Positions 33,595 to 42,516 of a stretch of DNA of 64,000 nucleotides are shown piece after piece; the first letter of the stretch is position 1, and every line of letters starts with the position of its first letter. Under the pieces are notes generated by a model. The model worked only from the letters and a program-made list of their open reading frames with translations. It had not been told where the DNA came from and searched no databases. Source of the DNA: Streptomyces sp. NBC_01465 (GTDB taxonomy: Bacteria > Actinomycetota > Actinomycetes > Streptomycetales > Streptomycetaceae); contig NZ_CP109467.1 of the NCBI RefSeq assembly GCF_036227325.1, positions 7,254,001 to 7,318,000 of the forward strand, written 5' to 3'. The position numbers were made by a program, and so were the translations under genes.

Positions 33595-35618
33595 GCGGGG
33601 ACCTCCAGAGGGTCGAGCTTGTTCGCTGTCCGGATCTCGTCGACGATACGGCCGATGATCTCGGTGATGCCGAAGTCCTTGGGTGTGAAGACGGCGGCGA
33701 CTCCCGCACGTTTCAGATCCTCGGCGTCGCTTGGGGGGATGATGCCGCCGACGATGACGGGCAGGTCGGCCGCGCCCGCCTCGCGCAGGCGCTCCAGTAC
33801 GTCGGGCACCAGGGCGGCGTGCGAGCCGGAGAGGATCGACAGACCGACGCAGTGCACGTCCTCCGCGAGGGCCGCGGAGACGATCTGTTCGGGGGTCAGC
33901 CTGATGCCCTGGTAGACCACCTCGAATCCGGCGTCACGGGCCCGTACGGCGATCTGCTCGGCGCCGTTGGAGTGCCCGTCCAGGCCGGGCTTGCCGACCA
34001 GGAGACGGAGGCGGCCGCTGCCGAGGTCCTCTGCCGTGCGCGCGACCTTCTTCCGTACGACCGCGAGCGGTGTGCCCTCCTCGGCGGGGATCGCGACCGG
34101 GGCCGAACTCACGCCCGTCGGGGCGCGGAACTCGCCGAAGACCTCGCGCAGGGCCCCCGCCCATTCGCCGGTGGTGACTCCGGCGCGGGCGCACTCCAGG
34201 GTGGCCTCCATGAGGTTCGCGGTGCCGGCCGCCGCCGCCTTCAGCTTCTCCAGCGCCTTGCACGGGCGCGGGTGGTTGAACGGCGGCTGGTAGCGGGTGT
34301 CGCGCCAGGTGGTGAGAGAGGCGGCGACCCTGGCCTCGACCGCGGGGTCGACCGTCATGATCGCGCCGTCGAGGTCCGAGGTGAGGGGGCTCGGCTCGGT
34401 CGCCTGGTAGCAGTTGACGCCGATGATCTTCTCCTCGCCGCCCTCGATACGGGCGCGGCGCTCGGCGTGCGAGGCCACCAGGTTCGACTTGAGGTAGCCC
34501 GACTCGACGGCCGCCATCGCGCCGCCCATCTGCTGGATGCGGTCGATCTCGGCGAGGGACTCCTCGACCAGTTCGTCGACCTTGGCCTCGATGACGTGCG
34601 ACCCGGCGAAGATGTCCTCGTACTCCAGCAGGTCGCTCTCCAGGGCGAGCACCTGCTGGATACGGAGCGACCACTGCTGGTCCCAGGGGCGGGGGAGCCC
34701 CAACGCCTCGTTCCAGGCCGGGAGTTGGACGGCGCGGGCGCGGGCGTCCTTGGAGAGGGTGACGGCCAGCATCTCCAGCACGATGCGCTGGACGTTGTTC
34801 TCCGGCTGGGCCTCGGTCAGGCCCAGAGAGTTGACCTGGACGCCGTAGCGGAAGCGGCGCTGCTTGGCGTCGGTGATGCCGTACCGCTCGCGCGTGACGC
34901 GGTCCCAGATGCGAGAGAACGCACGCATCTTGCACATCTCCTCGATGAAGCGGACGCCCGCGTTCACGAAGAAGGAGATCCGGGCGACCACGTCCCCCTT
35001 GCGGTCCTCCGGGATCTGCCCGGACGCGAACACCGCGTCCAGGACGGCGATCGCGGTGGACATCGCGTAGGCGATCTCCTGGACCGGGGTGGCTCCCGCC
35101 TCCTGCAGGTGGTAGCTGCAGATGTTGATCGGGTTCCACTTGGGGATGTGGTTGACCGTGTACGTGATCATGTCGGTGGTCAGCCGCAGGGACGGACCGG
35201 GCGGGAAGACGTGCGTCCCGCGCGACAGGTACTCCTTGACGATGTCGTTCTGCGTCGTCCCCTGGAGCTTGGTGATGTCCGCACCCTGCTCCTCGGCCAC
35301 CACCTGGTAGAGCGCGAGCATCCACATCGCGGTGGCGTTGATCGTCATCGAGGTGTTCATCTGCTCCAGGGGGATGTCCTGGAACAGCCTGCGCATGTCA
35401 CCGAGATGGGAGACGGGGACGCCGACCCGGCCGACCTCGCCGCGGGCGAGGATGTGGTCGGGGTCGTAGCCGGTCTGGGTGGGCAGGTCGAAGGCGACCG
35501 AGAGTCCGGTCTGGCCCTTGGCGAGGTTGTTCCGGTAGAGCGCGTTCGACGCCTCGGCCGTGGAGTGGCCGGCGTACGTCCGCATCAGCCAGGGACGATC
35601 CTTCTGACGGGCTGTCAT
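33591..35618 (-). CDS. meaA: B12-dependent ethylmalonyl-CoA mutase MeaA
   Basis: 675 residues, with catalytic barrel and cobalamin domain in one chain. The N-terminal part has FDLPTQTGYDPDH and MNTSMTINATAMWMLALY of CoA mutases; the C-terminal B12 domain has KPGLDGHSNG with His549 as the lower cobalt ligand, then GLSILSGSHAALVPDVLERL. It converts (2R)-ethylmalonyl-CoA to methylsuccinyl-CoA. The start at 35618 shares one base with the ccr stop (TGATG), so the pair is tightly coupled. Confidence 0.96.
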   Translation of the reverse strand: MTARQKDRPWLMRTYAGHSTAEASNALYRNNLAKGQTGLSVAFDLPTQTGYDPDHILARGEVGRVGVPVSHLGDMRRLFQDIPLEQMNTSMTINATAMWMLALYQVVAEEQGADITKLQGTTQNDIVKEYLSRGTHVFPPGPSLRLTTDMITYTVNHIPKWNPINICSYHLQEAGATPVQEIAYAMSTAIAVLDAVFASGQIPEDRKGDVVARISFFVNAGVRFIEEMCKMRAFSRIWDRVTRERYGITDAKQRRFRYGVQVNSLGLTEAQPENNVQRIVLEMLAVTLSKDARARAVQLPAWNEALGLPRPWDQQWSLRIQQVLALESDLLEYEDIFAGSHVIEAKVDELVEESLAEIDRIQQMGGAMAAVESGYLKSNLVASHAERRARIEGGEEKIIGVNCYQATEPSPLTSDLDGAIMTVDPAVEARVAASLTTWRDTRYQPPFNHPRPCKALEKLKAAAAGTANLMEATLECARAGVTTGEWAGALREVFGEFRAPTGVSSAPVAIPAEEGTPLAVVRKKVARTAEDLGSGRLRLLVGKPGLDGHSNGAEQIAVRARDAGFEVVYQGIRLTPEQIVSAALAEDVHCVGLSILSGSHAALVPDVLERLREAGAADLPVIVGGIIPPSDAEDLKRAGVAAVFTPKDFGITEIIGRIVDEIRTANKLDPLEVPA

Positions 35619-36955
35619 CAGATGTTCCGGAAGCGGTTGATGGCGTCGATGTGCTGGGCGCGCATCTCCTCGTCGCGGACGCCGAGTCCCTCGCGGGGGG
35701 CGAGCGCGAGCACGCCGACCTTGCCCTGGTGGAGGTTGCGGTGGACGTCGTACGCGGCCTGCCCGGTCTCCTCCAGGGAGTACACCTTGGAGAGCGTCGG
35801 GTGGATCTTGCCCTTGGCGATCAGGCGGTTGGCCTCCCACGCCTCGCGGTAGTTGGCGAAGTGCGAGCCCACGATCTTCTTCAGCGACATCCACAGGTAG
35901 CGGTTGTCGTACTCGTGGTTGAAGCCGGAGGTGGAGGCGCACGTGACGATGGTTCCGCCCTTGCGCGTGACGTACACGCTCGCGCCGAACGTCTCGCGGC
36001 CCGGGTGCTCGAAGACGATGTCCACGTCCTCGCCGCCGGTCAGTTCACGGATGCGCTTGCCGAAGCGCTTCCACTCGCGCGGGTCCTGGTTGTGCTCGTC
36101 CTTCCAGAACTTGTAGCCCTCGGCGTTGCGGTCGATGATCGCCTCGGCGCCCATCGAGCGGCAGATGTCGGCCTTCTGGTCGCTGGAGACGACACAGATC
36201 GGGTTGGCGCCGCCGGCCAGTGCGAACTGCGTCGCGTAGGAGCCGAGTCCGCCGCTCGCGCCCCAGATCAGGACGTTGTCGCCCTGCTTCATCCCGGCGC
36301 CGTTGCGCGAGACCAGCTGCCGGTACGCGGTGGAGTTGACCAGTCCGGGCGCCGCGGCCTCCTCCCAGCTGAGGTGGCCGGGCTTGGGCATCAGCTGGTT
36401 GGACTTGACGAGCGCGATCTCGGCGAGGCCGCCGAAGTTGGTCTCGAAGCCCCAGATGCGCTGCTCGGGGTCGAGCATCGTGTCGTTGTGGCCGTCGGAG
36501 GACTCCAGCTCGACGGAGAGGCAGTGCGCGACGACCTCGTCGCCGGGGTGCCAGGCGTTGACGCCCGGTCCTGTCCGCAGGACAACGCCCGCCAGGTCGG
36601 AGCCGATGACGTGGTACGGGAGGTCGTGGCGCTTGGTGAGCTCGCTGAGCTTTCCGTACCGCTCCAGGAACCCGAAGGTCGACATCGGCTCGAAGATCGA
36701 GGTCCAGACGGAGTTGTAGTTCACGGAGCTGGCCATGACCGCCACCAGGGCCTCGCCGGGGCCGAGTTCGGGGACCGGCACGTCGTCCAGGTGGATCGAC
36801 TTGCGCGGGTCCTTCTCGCGGGTCTCCAGACCCGCGAACATCTCCGTCTCGTCCTTGTGCACGGTGATCGCGCGGTAGGACTCGGGGAGGGGCAGGGCCG
36901 CGAAGTCCGCGGGCTTGCTGTCGGGCGACTGGATCGCGTCCAGGATTTCCTTCAC
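35618..36955 (-). CDS. ccr: Crotonyl-CoA carboxylase/reductase
   Basis: 445 residues, MDR-type fold. Reductively carboxylates crotonyl-CoA with NADPH and CO2 to ethylmalonyl-CoA, an entry point both to the ethylmalonyl-CoA pathway and to polyketide extender units. Visible: SVNYNSVWTSIFEP, GFETNFGGLAE and EHPGRETFG, which contain the Asn, Glu and His described as CO2-site residues, plus the nucleotide fold WGASGGLGSYATQFA. GTG start at 36955 preceded by GGAGG with 7-base spacing. First gene of the five-gene operon, after a leader of about 220 bases. Confidence 0.96.
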   Translation of the reverse strand: MKEILDAIQSPDSKPADFAALPLPESYRAITVHKDETEMFAGLETREKDPRKSIHLDDVPVPELGPGEALVAVMASSVNYNSVWTSIFEPMSTFGFLERYGKLSELTKRHDLPYHVIGSDLAGVVLRTGPGVNAWHPGDEVVAHCLSVELESSDGHNDTMLDPEQRIWGFETNFGGLAEIALVKSNQLMPKPGHLSWEEAAAPGLVNSTAYRQLVSRNGAGMKQGDNVLIWGASGGLGSYATQFALAGGANPICVVSSDQKADICRSMGAEAIIDRNAEGYKFWKDEHNQDPREWKRFGKRIRELTGGEDVDIVFEHPGRETFGASVYVTRKGGTIVTCASTSGFNHEYDNRYLWMSLKKIVGSHFANYREAWEANRLIAKGKIHPTLSKVYSLEETGQAAYDVHRNLHQGKVGVLALAPREGLGVRDEEMRAQHIDAINRFRNI

Positions 36956-37339
36956 GGGGTGCCTCCGGCGAAGCGAGCTCCGAGGGGAGCGCGTTTGAGG
37001 GATACGTCGGGATTGCTGCTGTGGAGGTGTGCCGTCGGTTCGGCGAGGTGGTGCTGTGGCAGCGCCGGGTGTGGCGCGGGAGGTTGCCTGTGACGCAGGC
37101 GTCCGGGCGCGCAATCACGTGGATTACGGGGACAGCCGGCGTACGAAAGGTCTCTGCACGCCGGCCGCCCGGACAACATCAACGTATGACACCCCGTGCC
37201 AGGTGACAAGACACTGAGTGCCAGAAGTTGCGCTCAGGTGAAATCTTTACGTAACAAGTGAGCGATGATCGATCGTTCTCGGACGCAAAAAGGACGACCG
37301 CCCCAGAAGGGACGGCCGTGGTGGAGCGGGGGGGTCCGG
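36956..37339. promoter_or_regulatory. 384-base ccr upstream region: promoter and structured leader, no gene
   Basis: No convincing ORF. On the minus strand TTGTCA, a 17-base spacer and TACGTT (37181-37209) form a good promoter, giving a leader of about 220 bases before the ccr GTG. Near the 5' end of that leader GCCGGCGT and ACGCCGGC (37135-37142 and 37158-37165) form a perfect 8-base-pair hairpin with a 15-base loop, followed by GACGC-AG-GCGTC (37092-37103). Nearer the TetR gene are the palindromes TTACGTAA (37248-37255 region) and a GATCGATC stretch. I do not recognise a known riboswitch. Confidence 0.5.
37287..37315 (-). terminator. Terminator of the TetR gene
   Basis: On the minus strand CCGUCCC pairs with GGGGCGG through one U-G wobble around a UUCU tetraloop, followed 6-8 bases later by UUUUU. 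It lies 25 bases beyond the TetR stop and upstream of the ccr promoter, isolating the two transcripts. Confidence 0.55.
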
Positions 37340-38149
37340 TCAGCGCTTCTTCAGCGCCTGCTCGATGGTCCGCATGACCTCGCTGAGCGGTGCGTCGGTG
37401 CGCGCCACCGCCACGAGCACCTCGCCGTTGGTGTGCGCGGTGGCGGCCGCGGGCCTGGGCGTCTCCGCCGTACGTCCCGCGCCGATGCCCGTGCCGAAGG
37501 TGTCCCGGACGATCGCGAACGCGTGGTCGAGCTGGCTCTCCACGTCGCCCTGGCCGCCGGCCCGCAGCCAGCGCCGCAGCACGTGGTTGTGGGCGGTGAC
37601 GACCGCGGACGCGGCGACCTCGGCGAGCAGCGGGTCGTCGTTGCCGTCGTGGTGGGCGTGCTCGTCGAAGTGGCCCAGGAGATAGCGCGTGAACAGCCGC
37701 TCGTAGCGGGCCACCGAGGCGATCTCGGCCTCGCGGAGGGTGGGTACCTCGCGGGTGAGCTTGTAGCGGGCGACGGAGACCTCGGGCGCGGACGCGTACA
37801 TCCGCATGACTTCCTTGATGCCGTTGCAGACGGTGTCCAGCGGGTGCTCGTGCGGCGGGGCCGCGTTCAGCACCGCCTCGGCCCGTACGAGGGTGTCGTC
37901 GTGGTCGGGGAAGATCGCCTCTTCCTTGGAGCGGAAGTGGCGGAAGAAGGTCCGGCGGGCCACCCCGGCCTGCGCCGCGATCTCGTCGACCGTCGTCGCC
38001 TCGTACCCCTTGGCCGAGAACAGCTCCATCGCCGCGTTCGCCAGTTCCCTGCGCATCTTCAGCCGCTGGGCGGCGGCGCGGGTGCCTGCGGCACTTTCAG
38101 GTACGTCGGGCGTCGCGGCGGAGCGGGATGACCTGGCAGGCGTGGGCAT
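37340..38149 (-). CDS. TetR-family regulator next to the ethylmalonyl-CoA operon
   Basis: 269 residues. Helix-turn-helix ATTVDEIAAQAGVARRTFFRHFRSKEEAIFPDHDD around residues 55-90, preceded by a basic, flexible ~30-residue N-terminus, and followed by an all-helical ligand domain. TetR proteins with the FFRHFRSKEEA motif next to acyl-CoA genes often sense an acyl-CoA. Same direction and upstream of ccr, so it plausibly controls that operon and the 3-hydroxyacyl-CoA dehydrogenase behind it. Start at the ATG at 38149; an ATG at 38167 is in frame, inside a GCATATGC palindrome. Confidence 0.9.
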   Translation of the reverse strand: MPTPARSSRSAATPDVPESAAGTRAAAQRLKMRRELANAAMELFSAKGYEATTVDEIAAQAGVARRTFFRHFRSKEEAIFPDHDDTLVRAEAVLNAAPPHEHPLDTVCNGIKEVMRMYASAPEVSVARYKLTREVPTLREAEIASVARYERLFTRYLLGHFDEHAHHDGNDDPLLAEVAASAVVTAHNHVLRRWLRAGGQGDVESQLDHAFAIVRDTFGTGIGAGRTAETPRPAAATAHTNGEVLVAVARTDAPLSEVMRTIEQALKKR

Positions 38150-38240
38150 GGTCCGAACGTACTGCATATGCGCAGGAAGGTGCGCCTGAGGGGGCGGGCC
38201 GCTCTCGGGTTCCAGCAGCCCGCCCCATCCGGCGCCCTGG

Positions 38241-40022
38241 TCAGCGACGGGCATACTCGCGGAAGCCCCGGCCCGTCTTGCGGCCGAGGCAGCCCGCGGC
38301 CACCAGGTGCTCCAGGAGCGGTGCGGGCGCAAGCCCGGGGTCGCGGAACTCGCGGTGCAGGACCTGCTCGATGGCGAGCGAGACATCGAGTCCGACGACG
38401 TCCAGGAGCTCGAAGGGGCCCATGGGGTAACCGCCGCCGAGCTTCATCGCGGCGTCGATGTCGTCGAGGGTCGCGTAGTGCTCCTGGACCATCTTGATCG
38501 CGTTGTTGAGGTACGGGAAGAGCAGCGCGTTCACGATGAATCCGGCCCGGTCGCCGCAGTCCACCGGGTGCTTGCGGACCTTCGTGCAGACCTCGCGGAC
38601 CGTGGCGTGGACGTCGTCGGAGGTGAGGACGGTACGGACCACCTCGACCAGCTTCATCGCCGGCGCCGGGTTGAAGAAGTGCATCCCGATGACGTCCTCG
38701 GGTCGCGAGGTGGCGCGGGCGCAGGCGACGACGGGGAGGGACGAGGTGGTGGTGGCGAGGACCGCGCCCTGCTTGCAGACCTTGTCGAGCGTGGCGAAGA
38801 GCTGCTGCTTGATCTCCAGGTCCTCGGCGACCGCCTCGACGGCCAGGTCGACCTCGGTGAAGGCGTCGAGCGAGCCGGCCGGGGTGATGCGGGCGAGGGT
38901 CTCGTCGCGCGCCTCGGCGGTCATGCGGCCCTTGTCGACAGAGCGCGAAAGGGACTTGGTGATACGGGACTTGGCGGTCTCGGCCTTCTCCAGGGAGCGG
39001 GCTGCGAGCACGACGTCGTACCCCGCCTTGGCGAAGACCTCGGCGATACCGGAGGCCATCGTCCCCGACCCGGCGACACCGACGGAGCGGATCTCCCGGC
39101 CGGGCGCGGTCTGCGCGGAGTCGAGCGGGGTGAGGGCGTCGCGGACGACCTCGGCGCTGCCCGGCTGCTCGTACGTGTAGAAGCCGCGGCCCGACTTGCG
39201 GCCCGTGAGGCCCGCGTCGCTGAGCTGGCCCAGGATCGGGGCGGGGGCGTGCAGCCGGTCGCGGGAGGAGGAGTACATCGCTTCGAGGACCGTGCGGGCG
39301 GTGTCGATGCCGATCAGGTCCAGGAGCGCGAGGGGGCCCATCGGCAGTCCGCAGCCGAGGCGCATCGCGGCGTCGATGTCCTCGCGGGACGCGTACTTGG
39401 CCTCGTACATCGCGGCGGCCTGGTTGAGGTAGCCGAAGAGCAGTCCGTCGGCGACGAATCCGGGGCGGTCGCCGACCGCGATGGGGTCCTTGCCGAGCTC
39501 GCGGGCGAGGGCCGTGACCGCCTCGACGGCGGGCGGCGCGGTCAGCACGGAGGAGACGACCTCGACCAGCTTCATGGCCGGTGCGGGGTTGAAGAAGTGC
39601 AGGCCCAGGACGCGTTCGGGGTGGGAGGACTCGGCGGCGAGCCGGGTCACGGAGAGGGCGTTCGTGCCGGTCGCGAGGACTGCGGTCGGCGAGACGATCG
39701 CGTCGAGGTCGCGGAAGAGCTGCTGCTTGATCTCGTACGACTCGGGGACGACCTCGATGACGAGCTCGGCGTCGGCGGCCGCCTGGAGGTCGGAGAAGGT
39801 GCGGAACCGGGCGAGGACGGTGCGGCGCTCCTCCTCGGTGATCCGCTCGCGCTGCACGGCGCGGGCGGTGGAGGCCTCGAGCGAGGCCACGGCCCGGCGG
39901 GCCGCCGCGTCGCTGATGTCGATGCCGATGACCTCGCGGCCCGCGCGGGCCAGGACTTCGGCGATACCGGTGCCCATGGTGCCGAGGCCGACCACGGCGA
40001 TGGTACGGAGAGGGGTGTCCAT
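38241..40022 (-). CDS. Tandem-duplicated 3-hydroxyacyl-CoA (3-hydroxybutyryl-CoA) dehydrogenase
   Basis: 593 residues made of two full copies of a ~285-residue 3-hydroxyacyl-CoA dehydrogenase. Each copy has its own NAD fold (VVGLGTMGTGIAEV and VAGSGTMASGIAEV), catalytic-His motif (LGLHFFNPAPAMKLVEV and IGMHFFNPAPAMKLVEV) and C-terminal dimerisation domain ending in GRKSGRGFY or GRKTGRGFR. Both active sites look intact. It interconverts acetoacetyl-CoA and 3-hydroxybutyryl-CoA, the step leading toward crotonyl-CoA, substrate of the nearby ccr product. Start at the ATG at 40022. Confidence 0.94.
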   Translation of the reverse strand: MDTPLRTIAVVGLGTMGTGIAEVLARAGREVIGIDISDAAARRAVASLEASTARAVQRERITEEERRTVLARFRTFSDLQAAADAELVIEVVPESYEIKQQLFRDLDAIVSPTAVLATGTNALSVTRLAAESSHPERVLGLHFFNPAPAMKLVEVVSSVLTAPPAVEAVTALARELGKDPIAVGDRPGFVADGLLFGYLNQAAAMYEAKYASREDIDAAMRLGCGLPMGPLALLDLIGIDTARTVLEAMYSSSRDRLHAPAPILGQLSDAGLTGRKSGRGFYTYEQPGSAEVVRDALTPLDSAQTAPGREIRSVGVAGSGTMASGIAEVFAKAGYDVVLAARSLEKAETAKSRITKSLSRSVDKGRMTAEARDETLARITPAGSLDAFTEVDLAVEAVAEDLEIKQQLFATLDKVCKQGAVLATTTSSLPVVACARATSRPEDVIGMHFFNPAPAMKLVEVVRTVLTSDDVHATVREVCTKVRKHPVDCGDRAGFIVNALLFPYLNNAIKMVQEHYATLDDIDAAMKLGGGYPMGPFELLDVVGLDVSLAIEQVLHREFRDPGLAPAPLLEHLVAAGCLGRKTGRGFREYARR

Positions 40023-40271
40023 CAGGGGACTCCAGGGATGAGTGACGACTGAGGGAGTGTCGTGAAAAGGAGCCGACGGGCCCTGTCCCGGGCCGCACGT
40101 CGTATGCACAAAGCGAACTGCTGAACCGACGAACACTCGAAGCGGCTGCGTCACCAGGCCGCCCTGAGGAACTGCTCTTGCGGGGTGTGACCCGCTCACT
40201 TGAGGTTAACCGGCGAGTAACGAGCGCGCCAGCCCTGGGGCGGGGCGAGTCGATGTGATCTGGATCGCGAT

Positions 40272-40284
40272 TAATCTTCGGTGC
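40272..40284 (+). promoter_or_regulatory. Leaderless -10 box of the HEAT-repeat gene
   Basis: TAATCT (40272-40277) lies 7 bases before the ATG at 40285 with no ribosome site between, the signature of an actinobacterial leaderless transcript. The rest of the 262-base gap to the divergent dehydrogenase has no gene; GTTAACCGGCGAGTAAC (40205-40221) is an imperfect inverted repeat. Confidence 0.45.
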
Positions 40285-40851
40285 ATGGACGAGGAGTTGA
40301 GGTCGCTCGCGGACCGGTTGCGGAGCGAGTCGGGTGGCTCGGGGGAGTGCGAGCGGCTGCTGGTGAGCGAGGACCGCGAGGAGCTGGCGCGGGTGCTGAC
40401 CGAGGGCGGGCAGGAGCTCTGGGCGCGCGAGGTGGCGGCTTTCCGGCTCGGGTGCGCGGGCGACCGGCGGGCGTTCGAGGCGCTGGTGCTGCTGCTGAAC
40501 CACCGTGACCCGGAGCGCTGTGTCTCGGCCGCGTACGCCCTGGCCCGGCTCGGCGACCCGCGGACCGCGCGGGCCGCGGCCGCGCTGGCCACCAATGGGC
40601 TGCGTACGGCGTACGCGCTGCAACCGGTGCGACTGCTGGCCGAGTTGCGGGCGCCGGAGTCCGTGCCGGTACTGATCGCCACGCTGGACCGGCTGCTCGT
40701 ACCGGACGACCCCTACTGGCGGGTGGCGCTGGCCTGTGTGGAGGGTCTGGGGCAGCTGGGGGACGCGCGGGCCAGGACCGTACTGGAAGACGCCCTGGGT
40801 CACCCGAAGTTGGGGGCGGCGGCGTCCATGGCGCTGAGGGGCCTGGCGTAG
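40285..40851 (+). CDS. HEAT-repeat protein
   Basis: 188 residues, all alpha-helical, with about four HEAT-like repeats: WAREVAAFRLGCAGDRRAFEALVLLL, RCVSAAYALARLGDPRTARAAAAL, and WRVALACVEGLGQLGDARARTVLEDAL are clear units with the Pro/Gly-Asp turn. Probably a protein-protein scaffold; no catalytic motif. Start at the ATG at 40285, just behind a -10 box. Its 3' end overlaps the convergent acetyltransferase gene by 52 bases. Confidence 0.85.
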   Translation: MDEELRSLADRLRSESGGSGECERLLVSEDREELARVLTEGGQELWAREVAAFRLGCAGDRRAFEALVLLLNHRDPERCVSAAYALARLGDPRTARAAAALATNGLRTAYALQPVRLLAELRAPESVPVLIATLDRLLVPDDPYWRVALACVEGLGQLGDARARTVLEDALGHPKLGAAASMALRGLA

Positions 40852-41351
40852 CGCACCTCGGGGACGGGGACTCCGTCCACCTCGAAGGGCTCCTCGGCGC
40901 CGTCGGCGGCGAAGCCGGCCTTCTCGTAGAAACGGCGTGCGCGGGCGTTCTCCTTGAGGACCCACAGACGCAGTACGGGAAAGCCGGCGGCGACCGCGCG
41001 GGCGGTCAGCTCGGCGGTCAGGGCGCGGCCGGCGCCGGTGGAGAGGTGCTCGGGCAGGAGGTAGAGGGCGTACAGCTCGCCGTCGGCGGTGATGCTGCCG
41101 TCGTCCTCGCGGTACGGACCGCAGCAGCCCCAGCCGATCACCTCGCCCGCGCGCTCGGCGACGACGTTGACCACGCGTCCGCGGCCCTTCTCGAAGATCT
41201 CGCGGCGCTGGGCCGCCTGCGCCTCGATGTCCAGGGAGTCGAGGTACGGCTGCGGCATCAGCCCGGCGTAGGCGAACTGCCAGCCGCGGACCCGGACGGT
41301 GGCCACGGCGTGGCAGTCGTCGGCGGTCATGTCCCGTATCTGTACGTCCAT
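40800..41351 (-). CDS. GNAT-family N-acetyltransferase
   Basis: 183 residues. N-terminal MDVQIRDMTADDCHAVATVRVRGWQFAYAGLMPQ and central acetyl-CoA loop ELYALYLLPEHLSTGAGRALTAE (in place of the usual Q/RxxGxG/A, STGAGRAL), then VLRLWVLKENARARRFYEKAGF, the standard GNAT tail. Substrate unknown. The last ~14 residues run antisense to the HEAT gene. Start at the ATG at 41351. Confidence 0.9.
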   Translation of the reverse strand: MDVQIRDMTADDCHAVATVRVRGWQFAYAGLMPQPYLDSLDIEAQAAQRREIFEKGRGRVVNVVAERAGEVIGWGCCGPYREDDGSITADGELYALYLLPEHLSTGAGRALTAELTARAVAAGFPVLRLWVLKENARARRFYEKAGFAADGAEEPFEVDGVPVPEVRYARPLSAMDAAAPNFG

Positions 41352-41373
41352 GCGGTGCACGATAACGAGCGGG

Positions 41374-42402
41374 TCAGAGCAGCGTCAGCTGGGTCTGCCC
41401 CGGGAGGTCGGGCTCCCTGGCCGGCGGGATCCGGCGGGCCACGACGCCGCGCTGGGCCGGGCCGATGCCGAACTCTGCGGCCAGGGCGTGCACTTGGCCG
41501 GTGATGCGCCGCTGGTACCACTTGGGCGCGTACGCCCCCTCCGCGTAGAGCCGCTCGAAGCGCCGTACGAGATGCGGATGGTGCGCGCCCAGCCAGGCCA
41601 TGAACCACTCCCTGGCGCCCGGCCGCAGATGGAGCACGAGCGGGGTCACCGAGGTCGCCCCGGAGGCCGCGATCGCGCGGACCGTCGCGCGCAGCTGGTC
41701 CGGGTGGTCGCCGATGAAGGGGATGACGGGGGCCATCAGCACGCCGCAGCCGATCCCGTGGTCGGTGAGGGTGCGTACGGCGTCGAGGCGGCGCTGCGGC
41801 GAGGGGGTGCCCGGCTCGACGGTGCGCCACAGCTCCTCGTCGACGAAGCCGGTGGAGACGGAGACGCCGACCTCGGTGACCTCTGCGGCCTGGCGCAGCA
41901 GTTCGAGGTCGCGGAGGATCAGCGTGCCCTTCGTCAAAATGCTGAAGGGATTCGCATGATCGCGCAGGGCCGCGATGATCCCCGGCATCAGCCGGTAGCG
42001 GCCCTCGGCGCGCTGGTAGCAGTCGACGTTGGTGCCCATCGCGATGTGCGCGCCCTGCCAGCGGCGTGAGGCGAGGTGGCTGCGCAGCAGTTCCGGTGCG
42101 TTGATCTTGACGACGATCTGCGAGTCGAAGTCGAGACCGGTGTCGAGGTCCAGATAGCTGTGGGTCTTGCGGGCGAAGCAGTAGACGCAGGCGTGGGTGC
42201 AGCCGCGGTACGGGTTGACCGTCCATTCGAACGGCATCTGTGATGCGCCCGGCACCCGGTTCACGATCGAACGGGCCCTGACTTCATGGAAGGTGACGCC
42301 TCGGAACTCCGGGGTGTCGAAGGTGCGCGTCGTCACGGTCTCCGCGTCGAAGAGCCCCGCGCGGTTCTCTGCGCGGTTTTCGGCCAGATTGTCCCAGCGC
42401 AT
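41374..42402 (-). CDS. Rv2578c-family radical SAM protein
   Basis: 342 residues. The 4Fe-4S motif CTHACVYCFARKTH (CxxxCxxC, about residues 70-83) starts a radical SAM barrel of the SplB-related group: MGTNVDCYQRAE, SILTKGTLILRD and SVSTGF are the conserved strand ends. Actinobacterial relatives are annotated as Rv2578c family; the reaction is not known to me. ATG at 42402 with GGAGG six bases upstream. Sits 22 bases before the acetyltransferase start in the same direction, so may be co-transcribed. Confidence 0.92.
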   Translation of the reverse strand: MRWDNLAENRAENRAGLFDAETVTTRTFDTPEFRGVTFHEVRARSIVNRVPGASQMPFEWTVNPYRGCTHACVYCFARKTHSYLDLDTGLDFDSQIVVKINAPELLRSHLASRRWQGAHIAMGTNVDCYQRAEGRYRLMPGIIAALRDHANPFSILTKGTLILRDLELLRQAAEVTEVGVSVSTGFVDEELWRTVEPGTPSPQRRLDAVRTLTDHGIGCGVLMAPVIPFIGDHPDQLRATVRAIAASGATSVTPLVLHLRPGAREWFMAWLGAHHPHLVRRFERLYAEGAYAPKWYQRRITGQVHALAAEFGIGPAQRGVVARRIPPAREPDLPGQTQLTLL

Positions 42403-42516
42403 GGTGCCTCCTCGGTTGCTCGCGCCCCACAATAGAACATGTGTTCCCATGATCGTGCGGGCCCCGCGGCGGTGGAGAATGGGGCATCCCCCGTACGCAC
42501 CACGAGAGGAACAGGC

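Noticed and set aside
33591..35942. Longer MeaA with a 108-residue N-terminal extension
   Set aside because: The extension is shadow of ccr; the ATG at 35618 overlaps the ccr stop by one base, a standard coupled start.
36956..37339. Cobalamin riboswitch upstream of the B12-dependent pathway operon
   Set aside because: No B12-box-like conserved sequence; only simple hairpins are visible.
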